DNA of 64,000 nt from Apostichopus japonicus (GCF_037975245.1 NC_092567.1:8122714-8186713), one strand, 5' to 3'; positions 52,292-63,829 are shown, counted from the first letter of the stretch. Program-made: numbers and translations. The notes: generated from the letters alone by a model not told the origin.

Positions 52292-52359
52292 CTTAACAAT
52301 ATCAGCATTGATCGCCACAAAGTTCTCATTTATCTTTGAATAAAGCGTTTGAGCGCCCT
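52292..52359 (-). CDS. Exon-like segment, unknown protein
   Basis: Minus-strand acceptor CTTTTCTATTTTAG and donor AAG|GTAAGT bound 68 nt that are open as GAQTLYSKINENFVAINADI then VK. The segment has an amphipathic, helix-like composition. It needs one base from the preceding exon and ends at a codon boundary. Both splice signals are close to consensus. No exon with a matching phase was found between here and 58843, so gene membership is open. Confidence 0.4.
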
Positions 52360-55300
52360 CTAAAATAGAAAAGTTTGCATCACACGTATGACACAACTAT
52401 CTTCTGATTATAACAAAGGTATCGTAAGATGAAGACTGTGGAGTACGGTCAGGATAGTTTGATTGAGGTTGTATGAATATTTTGATCATCCATGTTTATT
52501 TGAGATTGGAAGTGCCGCCCTGACCTAAGTTAGTTGTTGATGTTCACAAGAATAAATATTCAAAGAACATAATGATATAGATACAAACATCAAGAGAAAC
52601 GAAGGTGGAACCATAATAATGTACAGCTTACTACTGTAAAAGCTTTGTTCATTTATTAGGGGAAGATTGTGATCGTTTTTATAACCGATTTGGTTTCGCT
52701 TAGGTTGTGAATACAACTATACATTCACAGGCTAAATGTACTTATAGCTAATAAATCAGTTTCAATGATATAGTCATGCCATAGGAGTACAAAGACAAAC
52801 TTGTGTTTATGTACAGAATTTAAAGCCTGCACGACGATAGAGATATTGCTCGTAATGTTTATTTCGCGTATATGAATACAAACGATTATCCAGGTCAATC
52901 GGTCCATAATCTAACATTTTAAACGATAAATCTGAATTATACGGTCGAAAAACCTGGATTAACAATGATAAACTCCGATAATTAAGCGGATTATCGCTCT
53001 GATTTGTAACCCAATATCCAATTTTATTGCCGATAAGCTTTCATATTTACTTGAATAACCTGGAGAACTGGTTCAAAACAAGACTTGCATCGAGCGATAA
53101 TCCAATTTTTTTTCCGCCAGAATAAAACTGGAATATATAATGAGTGGTTTTGCTTTGTCGTACACGTGTTCCAGGAATACTTTCGATATGCGAGGGAACA
53201 TCCGGTAAGATTAGCATCACAATATGCGCAAAATCCCATTCTTTGTTCCGGAGAAGAAACGAATGAAAAAGCAGCAGGTGGCCTTGTAAACATTCCAGGC
53301 ACAGGTGTTCTGTATAGACATACAGTATTGTATTAATGATAGTTGAATAGGCTCGTTGCTCGTGCATCAAATCCAACTTAAGCAATTGAACGTACAGGGA
53401 TGCGGGTGATAGTGTAACCATTTAGTAAAATAATATTTTCATCAAATTAAAAAAAAAAAATGCAACATTCTCATCGTGCTCTGCATCTATGGAAACGTTT
53501 TTGCAATTATTCTCGTTCGATCAATATCTCAGGATTTTATCTTGTGATTCTTCCGCGTTGATTTCGATTTTCCAGATGGATGTAGGCTAGGCTATATGCT
53601 ACCATGAATTAAGGATCAATATAGTATTCAGAGACCTATATCTTTTCGTTGGCTGAGAAGATGATTCTTTGTAGAGGGGATTAAGTTTGTTGAGAGGATT
53701 AGTTTTTTTTTTTTTTACCGGGATACACTTAAAACTATATAGCATAACGATAGTTACTTTCCAATGGTAAAATCCGTACGAAATTTTACATTCCTGTCTT
53801 CTTGAAACTTCTTGGAGATCAACAGAAATTGGATTTCAAAGTATTGTCCCGTTGACCTTTCGTCATCTCATGTGAGAACACATTCCAATGAAAATCTTTG
53901 TAAATTTTAATAAACAGGAATAAACGGTACTAGGTTAAACATGAACAACAATTTACTTCTCAAAGACCAGTATAGCACAACCCACACTTAATTAACTTCA
54001 ACTAGCCCATGATGTAAGAATTTGGTACAATCATAAGATACAAAATAGATACCAAACTGAAACAAACTAGATATGCGCTTTTTGTGTGGACACAACGAGG
54101 ACATGTTGTAATGCACGGCTGTTACAATGTAAGGTGTTTTGAAAAGAAAACAACAAAACATAGTGTAAGGTCCGTGTTAAAACTCTCTAGTATAGGATGA
54201 CAGAACGATTAGAAAACATTGACTTTTCCAAGTTAATCACGTGATACAGCTAATCGAATACGAACTGTATGGCTGACCAACTATATTCTTCACACTACAT
54301 GTTCATTAAACAAACATATCTCTCATTTCCTCTGTTTAATCACATGAATGGTAAAAACGGTAAAAGAAAGCAAAAAGAAAACAAAAGGAAAGGTAATGAA
54401 GGAAGAACAATAGAAAGTTCGCAAATTACGGGAACATGTTTAAATGATGTGTATTATCGGATATAATATATACAAAAAAGAACAATTATTCATGAAAGGA
54501 GATTTAGAGTTAATTTTTAATTTTCTTTTTTTAGCAATTTGTTAGTGGAGGATTACCCCAGAAATTGTTACAATAGTATGTGCACAATAACTTGAGGGTA
54601 TAAAATGAAAGCTCCTGTTCGTGTGCTTGCAAGAGTCTTAAAGCTTGGACAATTGAAGCAAAAACATAAGAAACTGCAATGACGTGGTATTAACAAAATA
54701 ACGATATTTTCATGTAATTCTTACAATGGAAAAATAATCTGAAATAATTTGCCATTATATAACCTATGATCAAATGTTTCCATTGGATTGTTGAACAGCT
54801 ATTGGTCTCAGCCATGAGTAAACTACAAGACCTACCATATATAGAACTAGGATCATTGATTTCAAGCTTCAGTACACAAAATGGTCAGATTGTCATTATC
54901 TTGTTCGAATTATTATTGAGTGACGTAACAGACACGTCACTGTATTGTCTTTTATCGGCTATAATGGAACTTAAGGGAAGATACATAACTAAAGTATACA
55001 TGAATACAAACACCTAGCCCGCGTATTAATAAATAAAATATAGTACAATAGAAAGCCGATCATTATCTTTAAATTAACTGATTAAACACAAAATATTAAT
55101 GTTATACAATGATCATTATATTACATGATATACACGTCATCGTAAACCACACCAAAGATTATGCTTACAGTGGGCTTTAAATTCAATAGATAATATGATT
55201 AATCATGAGCAATAAACAAAGAAAACAAAACACAAAGCACCCCTAACCAACAAAAACAAATATTAAAAATAAAACTCGTAACTGTAAGTAAATGTAAACG

Positions 55301-56940
55301 ATGCATAAAATGTCATTACTTGTAACAAAACTGCTACAGGAAATATTTAAGCTAAATGAGAAAAGAAAACCTAAATAAATGACGTCATTTTAACTGGAAA
55401 AGTCTTGAAGTTCGATATGCACCAAAACTTCGATATAACAGATCACTCATAAATTAATATGCAATTGCTGAACTATGATAGAGATTATAGTGACTCCAAC
55501 ACATTATATGTATTTCCAATAAGATAAATTTATTAAAAACGAAAAGATTAAAAAATATAAACAAGTTTTAAATGGTTTCGAAGTTAATAACAAAATACGT
55601 ATAAGTTTAATTTTAATTTTCGAAAGACAAAAGTAAGCATAGGAGGCAATTTCACTGAGAAGTTACATTGGTAGATTATACAACCATCTTCACATTTGGC
55701 TTATTCTCTCTCAAAGATATACAATTGATATCACATGGATCTGAAGACACATCAATCCCCACCCCCCCCCTACCACCCCAAAGTTCACACATTTCAGAGT
55801 TATTATTCTGATCCGTCTTGGACGCTAAAAACGTTACATACAAATATGTCAAATGGGTTTCCTAACTTTTAGTTAGTTAGGTGGGACCCATCGATTGGGA
55901 TTTTTCAAATTCCAAGGTCCCCTTGACAAGCTTGACTTTATTAGCTGAGCGGAGGCCTTTGTTCTGGTGAGGGGTAAGGAGCCTTCTAGATTAGGAATCA
56001 GGTGAACAGAGTGCTTGCGAGCTAAAGCAGTCCGCAGCGTACAGCACAGTCACCGGGTGGTCTCTAATTTAGGTGGATTCTCTCGGGGAGGATGATCCCA
56101 CCAGCTATTGGGCCGTTGTCAATCTCTCCGCTGGTGTCTAATAGTTTCTCTGTTTTGTTTATTGTAATTTTTCTGCTTCCAAATGTTGAAGGAAATTGTC
56201 TGTACTTATGCATACCGTATTAAATGTTTCCACTTTTATATATTTTTCAGTTCCTCCCACAATTTTATTCACATAATATCAGAAATGAACGACATTGAAG
56301 GAAAGTCACGTGATTGAACAATCGCTACATGCAGAAGTCGCAGTTAATGCGTGCTATACGCCACGTGTCTATAGAAAATAATAAGTTCAGCAGAATTGGA
56401 AAAGCAAGGTTCTCTCAAGATTTTAAAAGTTTTTATTCAAATCTAACAGAAGAGCATCGTTGATCATTAATATCTAGTCGCAAAATATGATCATTAATCA
56501 GAAAGGAAAACACGGTTAACTGAATAAAAATAGTCTGCATTGACATCGCCAGAGACGTTACTGAGAAGAATGTCAGACTATCTGCTCTCTCTCTTTTTCC
56601 ACCCCCTCCCCCGCTATCTCCACTCAGCTCTCTCAACTCCCCCCTCTATCTCCGCCCAGCTCTATCTCTCCACCACACCCTCTCCCTCCAGCTATCTCGC
56701 TCTGCATCCCCCTCTCGACCCCCCACCCCAGTTGTCTCGCTCTCTCTCGCCACCTCTTTGTCTCTGTCTCTGGGCTAGTACACGTTAGACAATCTGCTGT
56801 TCCGCGTGGTGATAACTCTAGTTCAAATATGTAACCTAGAAAGACAGAAAATTATTACTATTAAAAAGTGTAATCACCTCCACGATCTGCTGCAGTTAAT
56901 GAAGGGATGAAAGAAAACAACAACTACTAACGGGGCCATG
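52360..56940. other. AT-rich stretch, likely intron or intergenic
   Basis: No supported gene. The overlapping frames at 53024-53421 and the frames at 54269-54466 and 54766-55017 lack splice or domain support. A CT-rich microsatellite with Pro/Ser/Leu shadow frames lies at about 56580-56770. A minus-strand acceptor-like CTGTCTTTCTAG near 56835 has no convincing donor. Confidence 0.4.
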
Positions 56941-56944
56941 CTAG

Positions 56945-58330
56945 ACAGAATAATATGCATCACCTGCTACACACACCGCGGAGATGTCTGCTAAACACAA
57001 TAAGAGGCATCCCCTGCTACACATACTGACGGAGATCCCTGCTACATAGAATAACAGGCATCACCTACTACACATACTGAGAGAGATCCCTGCTACACAG
57101 AATAACAGGCATCACCTGCTACACATACTGACAGAGTTCCCTGCTACATAGAATAGCAGGTATCCCCTGTTACACCGTATAACAGCTATCCCCCTACCAG
57201 GTGATAGCTGATAGACTGACGGAGATCAGTGCTACACAGAATAACAGGCATAACCTGTTGCATATACTTACTGCGTTTCCTGCTACACAGAATAACAGGC
57301 ATCACCTACACACACTGACAAAGATCCCTGCTACACTGAACAACAGGCATCACCTGCTACACAGACTGACGGAGATCTCTGCTACACAGAATAACAGGCA
57401 TCACCTACACATACTAACAGAGATCCCTGCTACACATAAAAACAGGCATCATCTGCTACACAGACTGCCAGAGATCCCTACTACGCAGAATAAGATGCAT
57501 CGCCTGATACACATACTGGCGGAGATCCCTGATACACAGAATAACAGGCATCACCTGCTACACATACTGACAGAGATCCCTACTACGCAGAATAGGATGC
57601 AACGCATGATACTCAAACTAACGGAGATCCCTGATACACATAATAACAGGCATCAACTGCTACACATACTGACAGATATCCCTGCTACACATAATAACAG
57701 GCATAACCTGCTACACATCCTGACAGAAATCCCTGCTACACAGAATTACAGGCATCACCTGCTACACAGACTGACGAGAACCATGCTACACAGAATAATA
57801 TACATCACCTGCTACACATACTGACAGAGATCCCTGCGACACAGAATAACAGGCATAGCCTGCTACACATACTGACAAAGATCCCTGCTACACTGAACAA
57901 CAAGCATTACCTGCTACACAGACTGACGGAGATCTCTGCTACACAGAATAACAGGCATCACCTACACATACTGACAGAGATCCCTGCTACACAGAATAAC
58001 AGGCATCACCTGCTACACAGACTGACGAGAACCATGCTACACAGAATAATATACATCACCTGCTAGACATACTGACAGAGATCCCTGCGACACAGAATAA
58101 CAGGCATCACCTGCTACACATACTGAGAGAAATCCCTGCTACACAGAATTACAGGCATCACCTGCTACACATACTGACAGAGATCCCTGCTATACAGTAT
58201 AACAGTTATCACCTGCTACACAGACTGACAGAGATCCCTGCTAACATAATAACAGGCATCACCTGCTACACATACTGACAGAGATCCCTGCTTCACATAA
58301 CATTTGGGATCATTTGCTACACAGACTGAT
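56945..58330. repeat. Minisatellite, unit about 51 bp
   Basis: About 25 units follow the consensus CATCACCTGCTACACATACT + GACAGAGATCCCTGCTACAC + AGAATAACAGG. The period is divisible by three, so a 207-codon frame survives at 57201-57824 and repeats a 17-residue peptide (HLLHILTEIPATQNNRH). It has no upstream gene context or codon signature of selection, so I read it as repeat-derived. Shorter units that lack one CTGCTACA block break the frame elsewhere in the array. Confidence 0.9.
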
Positions 58331-58842
58331 TTGAGTCATCTGCTGTCATATTATTGAAAACCATCTAACCAATTACGGTTTAAAAGAAGTTTTATCCCGG
58401 AGTATTATTTCTCTTTTCTTTCCATATTCCTATTCAGACCTTATCCGTGAGATGCAGAGATAGTTGTGATAGAGTGATACGTATGTCAGCACTGCTTATA
58501 AAAGATGTTGATAAGTTTACCAATGATGCATTCTAACGTTTCAGTCCTGTCAGAATATTCAGAGCTCAGTCTAAATTACTTAAAGAGAAAATAACCCCCC
58601 GCCCCATGCTCCCCTCTTTTTACTAACCAACTTTGAGATGCCAAGTTTGATCTCTCCTTACAAAATTCATTTTGTTACGTTTTGGTTTCAGTTGAGGAAT
58701 GCATTTGTTTCCGGTTAGGAAGTAAGGATACAAATTTTCAATTACGTATTAGTATGTGTTTGTTACAGAAAATCTCATCCCCCCCAAAAAAACATTTGAT
58801 TATAACAGTGAGTCTCATTCAGCTGTGATATTCATTACTAAC
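58331..58842. other. Non-coding stretch
   Basis: No recognised gene. It includes the end of the minisatellite and short C runs near 58600 and 58780. Confidence 0.4.
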
Positions 58843-58894
58843 CTCACGAGACTGTGCATTTCTTCCTAGACCTTCTCCGCTTCTGTACTGCATC
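58843..58894 (-). CDS. Basic exon, possible C-terminal end
   Basis: After acceptor CTATTTTGTGCAG the phase-0 frame reads DAVQKRRRSRKKCTVS and reaches TGA at 58844-58846. Either this is the last coding exon, or an upstream donor (GTCTC|GTGAGG, exon end 58848) removes the stop; the donor GAG|GTTAGT at 58843 would leave it in. The KRRRSRKK run resembles a nuclear-localisation or membrane-adjacent basic cluster; which one cannot be told. Confidence 0.35.
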
Positions 58895-61800
58895 CTGCAC
58901 AAAATAGAAAGAAAAGAATCATATCTTAATACGTAATGAGTATCAAATTATAGGGTAAGTCATTTACGACTGCCTTAACAGAAGAGAACAATAAGCTATT
59001 ACTAGTAACAAAATTCCGCCGGAGAATCAGGTAGCAATTCATACAAGATGAAAGTAACAGCTGTAGTAACAAGAATGACTTTCTTAATATGACGAATGAT
59101 TTAGTGCAATGAATTATTTAGAATAATTCATCGTATTGATAGAAATTATTGATTCCATCTTGGTCTCTGTTGTTACTAGTGAGCAAATTAAATTCAGTAC
59201 AGATAGACGGATTTAAGACGTCTGAGCTATATCAGAGACTAATAAAACTATTTTTTTAGCCCCTGAAGAAGATCCTGCTAGGATCGAAACGTCAGACCAA
59301 CTTACTTTTATACACACTCATAAAACTGGGCAGTCTGAGACAATTTAACATATAATAAACATTCTGTAATAAAAACAACTGGTTAAAACCAACTCAATAT
59401 TTTAGGACAGAGTTGAAGATCTTATTTACTCCTTTAATACTCTATTTCATTATATTTGATTTCTCTTTTTATCTCTGTTGATCACATTTGATCTCTGACT
59501 ACAGATCTCATTACTCACATCTGGTTTAGGCCTGTTTTCTCCTGGTTGGTTTAATGACTAGTGGTTACAAAGGAGGTGAGTTGTGTGTTACGATGAAGTC
59601 TCCATGAAACCTCAATATAATTTTGCATTCTGGTTTAAAGAATACTGCAAACGCAGCTCTGAATTTTAAGTACTCAAGAACACAACTATAGCCCTTTGAC
59701 TTTCAAATTGATTTGAAACAACATTTATTGTTCCTTTAAAAAAGTGGTAAAAAAAATGTGTACAACTCAAACTATGTCTGCTAAACAAGGAGCATAAGGC
59801 AAGGAAAAAACAAACAAATGTTTAAACTGCTCAGAAATATTGCCACAGGCCAAAACAAATTTCATAATTAAATTAACCGAGCCTCCGCAGTGTTGCTGCA
59901 TGTTTTTTTTTTAAATTTTATTGACTATAATATATTAAGACTATACTGCTGCCTAATTATTGCTCATATTTTAACTACTGCCATATTCCAAGGGAAGGGG
60001 AAATACTCCTTCATTTCCCCTACCCCTTACAAACTCTCATAGTTTCTTGGACTATAACATATTAAGACTAAAGTGCTGGCTAATTATTGTTCATATTTTG
60101 ACTACTTTCATATTCCAAAGGGAGGGGAATACCCCCTAATTTCCCCTACCCTTTACTGACTCTCATAGTTTCTTGGACTACAACATATTAAGACTAAAAT
60201 GCTGACTAATTATTGCTCATATTTTGAATAATGTCATATTCCAAGGGGAGGGGAAATACTCCCATATATCCCCACCCCTTGCGGACTCTCATAGTTTCTC
60301 TGATACTACATATCTAATTACTCACATATGTTGTAGGCCTGCTTTCTGTCGGTTGGTTGTAATGACTAGTGGTTACGTCAACGGTATGTTCGTCTTGCTC
60401 ATCATCATCACCACCACCATCATCATGACCATCATCGCCGCCACCACCACCACCACCATCATCCTCATCACCATCATCACCGCCACCACCATCATCCTCA
60501 TCATCATCAGAGGTCTGTGTAACAGTAGTAGAAAAAAAATGACTTTTAAGTTTAATATACAGCTCCTCAATAGTCCCGCATGTCGAGGCTCATCAATGTA
60601 AGTAACTGGATGTACAGATCATTATGTGAGTTCCTCAGATGCAATCCAAAACGCAATGGGAAAAACATACCATTGTCAATGGGGAAAACATACCATTGTC
60701 AATGGGGAAAACATACCATTGTCAATGGGAAAAACATACCATTTTCAAGGACACATGGTATTGCATGCAATCCAAGGGTGCTCGGTTGATTATATGAAGT
60801 ATAAACAACCGGTTTGGTTGAGTTATCAATATTTATAAACTTATAACCTACCCGAGGAGTCGGCGTCATAATTCATATAACTTTAACAGAGGATTCCAGA
60901 GATTTAGCTCATTTTACAGGTGAATATATAGAACACATCAATAGCAATAAAGTAAAATAAACAATCATTTTCTTTTTATTAATGGGTTGTAACATATTAA
61001 GACAATACTTCTGTCTACAGTCACCATTTAATTCATTCTCCCACATAATCGAATCTACTAAAATACTCTTCCATATAATTTTAGTTTTACTGTGCTGTGT
61101 AGAATTAGCTTAGTCGAATAGTTCTAGGAAAAGCACTCAATATATGCTCTTTAAGTTGATTGGCCAGTTATAGTTATTTCTTCTACCAATTTCGATACTT
61201 TCAAGTATTTGTTATACAATTTGAGGTTATTACGAAATTCAGAGACGATCCAGACTGAATCAAGCAGTAGTGAATTCAATACGATTTTCATCATCGGATT
61301 ACGCTCGATCGCTAGACTATCAGAAATTAGTATTGTCATGTATAAATTAGCTCCCTTTATCTATTAGTTCATCTCTAAATATAATTATGAAATATAACAC
61401 AATACTACTTGCTATCCGTCAATTACTGTTAAGAATAATTGCCACAGTATATGAACAGTTACTCGAGATGAACAGTTTAATATCCGTGATAAGATCAAAA
61501 AATTGTTATTGTTATCATTGGCAACCCTTATACTTGGAATGTTGGCTTCCCATATTACACATGGACCTTATTGATTTTATTAGAGGTCAAGAATCATCTG
61601 AATTCAACAGGATAACACAATGAAGACCGTGTACCTACTTTATCTCAAGGACGGAAACATGTAGGTTACCCATGCTGAATTGAACAAACCCCTTGATATT
61701 GTTAAGGCCAAACTCATTTGACGTCAACCGGCTCAAATGTGAAAACGTTGCGACCACTGTATAGCTAAGGAAATGTAACATTGACAAGTCTCCTACTTCC

Positions 61801-63829
61801 ACGAGAAAGTGTCATTGTGAGTATTAATGTATGAATGTTTGTGAAGCTCAACAAACACTCAACAGTATCTGTAGAAGTCATACAAATACAACTTTTTCAT
61901 GGGATCCAAAAAGGATAACATTGGCTCATACCTTGTTACGATGAAGTCATCCATGAAACCTCAATATAATTTTGTGTTCTGGATTAAAGACACTACAATC
62001 GCACCTCTGAATTTTAAGTATTCAAGAACACAAATATAGCCCTTAATTTTTCAAATTTATTTCAAACTGTTATCATTGTTGATAAACTTTGTTTTTTTCT
62101 CAAACAAATGTGTACAACTCTCTAACGTTGCAATAAACTATGTCTGCCAAGAATTAGCATAAGGCAAGGAAAAAAAACTGCTCAGAAATATGCCAAAGGC
62201 CCAAAACAAATTTCATAAATAGGTTAGCTGAGCCTCCACAGTGTTGCTGCATGATTTTTTTTTTTTTTGGGACTATAACATATTAAGACTAAATGCTGGC
62301 TAATTATTGCTCATATTTTAACTACTGTCATATTTCAAGGAGAGGGGAAATACCCCCTCAATTTCCCTACCCCTTACGGACTCTCATAGTTTCTCGGACT
62401 ATAACATATTAAGACTAAAATGCTGACTAATTATTGCTCATATTTTGACTAATGTCATATTCCAAGGGAGTGGGGGCAATACCCCCTCAATCCTCCCACC
62501 CTTTACGGACTCTCATAGTTTCTTGGAGTATAAAATATTAACACTAAAGTGCTGACCAATTATTGTTCATATTTTGAATAATGTCATATTCCAAGGGGAG
62601 GGGAAATACTCCCATATATCCCCCACCCCTTGCGGACTCTCATAGTTTCTCTGATACTACATATCTAATTACTCACATATGTTGTAGGCCTGCTTTCTGT
62701 CGTTTGGTTGTAATGACTAGTGGTTACGTCAACGGTATGTTCGTCTTGCTCATCATCATCACCACCACCATCATCATCACCGCCACCACCACCATCACCA
62801 TCACCATCATCACCACCATCATCCTCATCAACAGAGGTCTGTGTAACAGATGTAGAAAAAACAAACATTTAGTTTAAGTTTAATATACAGCTCCTTAATA
62901 GTCCCCATGTCGAGGCTCATCAATGTAAGTTTTAAATGGATGTACAGATCATTATGTGAGTTCCTCAGATGCAATCCAAAACGCAATGGGAAAAACATAC
63001 CATTGTCAATGGGGAAAATATTCCATTGTCAATGGGGAAAATTTACCATTGTCAAGGACAAATGTTATTGGATGCCATCCAAGGGTGCTCGTTTGATTAT
63101 ATAATGTAAAAATGACCGGTTTTTGTTGCGTTATCAATATTTATATACAAATAACCTTACCGAGGAGTCGACGTCATAATTCATATAAACTTAACAGAGG
63201 ATTCCAGAGATTTAGCTCATTTTACAGGTGAATATATAGAACACATCAATATCATTAAAGTAAAATAAACAATCATTTTCTTTTTGTTAGTGGATTGTAA
63301 CATATTAAGACAATACTTCTGTCTACAGTCACCATTTAATTAATTCTCACACATAATCGCATCGATTTATTGTTATTCTTAGCTCACTTTTGAAGAAATT
63401 CTTCTTTCTATTTTAAGTGAAATATACAGACATCAGCTTGTTTGCAATTCAAGAGACAAGCGATCAGTGAGAACAACATTCTATGTACTCAACAATCGTA
63501 GGTTAATATGTGGTTATATACATATAATGAGGAACATTGAATGTAAATTATCAACAATTAACACGAAATCTCAGACAATTCCATGTTTACATATATTTGT
63601 ATTTATGTTGATCTTGTAGATTTGACGAGCTTTATTGTCAACTGTCCTCCATAGATGACCTATTGTACTCATGTTGTATATAACTAACTGTAACTAACTA
63701 ACTCACGAAGATAAGCTGTTGTTTGCTTGTTGAATATAATTTAGTATGAGGACAAATTTAAAACGAAATAGTCGATATTCTTACTTCTTCATCCATATCA
63801 TCTTCCGATGAACTAGGTTTGATGTACCC
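58843..63829 (-). CDS. Acidic low-complexity gene with duplicated exons (partial, joined)
   Basis: In minus-strand order, four exon-like segments begin in phase 0: 63785-63829, 62677-62838, 60326-60514 and 58848-58894 (or ending at 58843). Joined, they encode GYIKPSSSEDDMDEE, then two Asp/Gly/Glu-rich repeats that each end HTVDVTTSHYNQ...ESRPTTY, then a basic DAVQKRRRSRKKCTVS. The alternation of strongly acidic and basic stretches suggests a disordered protein. I do not recognise the family. Upstream exons lie beyond the window. Exon chaining is inferred from phase and splice signals only. Confidence 0.45.
59263..59293 (+). ncRNA. Possible hammerhead-ribozyme-like core
   Basis: CTGAAGA (59263-59269) is followed by the hairpin GATCC-TGCTA-GGATC and then GAAAC and GTC. 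CTGANGA, a stem and GAAA in this order are the conserved hammerhead core elements. Minimal cores of this kind are known from Penelope-like and related retroelements. A stem III and stem I are not evident from the flanks. It may be only a transposon tail sequence. Confidence 0.3.
59519..59568 (-). pseudogene. Frameshifted relic of the duplicated exon
   Basis: The minus strand carries GTAACCACTAGTCATTA, then AACCAACC, GAGAAAACAGGCCT and a preserved donor CAGAT|GTGAGTAA. This matches the 3' part of exon copies A and B. One base is missing after CATTA, which shifts the frame and puts a stop (TAG) in the frame that ends correctly at the donor. The acidic 5' half of the exon is absent. Confidence 0.6.
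59924..60300. repeat. Three tandem units of about 126 bp
   Basis: Each unit runs from GGACTATAACATATTAAGAC through TGCTGACTAATTATTGCTCA, CATATTCCAAGGG and a C-rich segment to GACTCTCATAGTTTCT. Three matching units lie in the other duplication at about 62270-62648. Confidence 0.8.
60326..60514 (-). CDS. Duplicated acidic exon, copy A (63 codons)
   Basis: Acceptor CTACTACTGTTACACAG and donor ACATAT|GTGAGT bound 189 nt with no stop in phase 0. It starts TSDDDEDDGGGG, continues with Asp/Gly runs, then DEQDEHTVDVTTSHYNQPTE and SRPTTY. Compared with copy B the acidic run is nine codons longer, made of GAT/GGT triplets, which points to replication slippage. The Asn sits in N-Q-P, so the glycosylation sequon seen in copy B is absent. 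Confidence 0.55.
60655..60745. repeat. 21-bp tandem repeat (ATACCATTGTCAATGGGGAA)
   Basis: Four units of about 21 bp lie between AACGCAATGGG and CAAGGACACATGG. The related site at 62990-63060 has three units. Each unit contains the small inverted pair CCATTG/CAATGG. Confidence 0.75.
62270..62648. repeat. Three tandem units of about 126 bp (second set)
   Basis: Same unit as at 59924-60300. The presence of three units in both segmental copies shows that the small array existed before the larger duplication. Confidence 0.8.
62677..62838 (-). CDS. Duplicated acidic exon, copy B (54 codons)
   Basis: Acceptor TTCTACATCTGTTACACAG and donor ACATAT|GTGAGT bound 162 nt, open in phase 0. It starts TSVDEDDGGDDGDGD and ends DEHTVDVTTSHYNQTTESRP then TTY. 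The second half matches copy A except Thr for Pro after Asn-Gln, which creates an N-Q-T sequon. Lengths of both copies are multiples of three, so either can be skipped or retained without a frameshift. Confidence 0.55.
63364..63784. other. Intron-like stretch between the duplication and the 63785 exon
   Basis: No supported gene. The sequence is AT-rich with a short AACTAACTG repetition near 63682-63700. Confidence 0.4.
63785..63829 (-). CDS. Short acidic exon (15 codons)
   Basis: Acceptor CTTTCCCTTTCTTGCAG and donor GAA|GTAAGA bound 45 nt that read GYIKPSSSEDDMDEE in phase 0. The Ser-rich stretch before Asp/Glu residues resembles a casein-kinase-2-type site. It is the first recognised exon of this gene inside the window. 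Confidence 0.45.

Larger units (their letters stand above)
59587..61052. repeat. Segmental tandem duplication, unit A
   Basis: From GTTACGATGAAGTC to CACATAATCGAATC this block is collinear with 61935-63363. It contains three internal units of about 126 bp, exon copy A and a 21-bp tandem near 60655-60740. Identity is visibly high around the exon, at and beyond its donor and acceptor. Confidence 0.85.
61935..63363. repeat. Segmental tandem duplication, unit B
   Basis: Partner of 59587-61052, beginning GTTACGATGAAGTCATCC and ending CACATAATCGCATC. It carries exon copy B. A spacer of about 880 bp (61053-61934) with no supported gene separates the two units. Confidence 0.85.

Noticed and set aside
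56433-56788. Overlapping frames on both strands
   Set aside because: They arise from a CT-rich microsatellite; an acceptor-like site near 56835 has no matching donor.
57201-57824. 207-codon repeat frame as a real gene
   Set aside because: It is explained by a 51-bp tandem period that is a multiple of three; no gene context.
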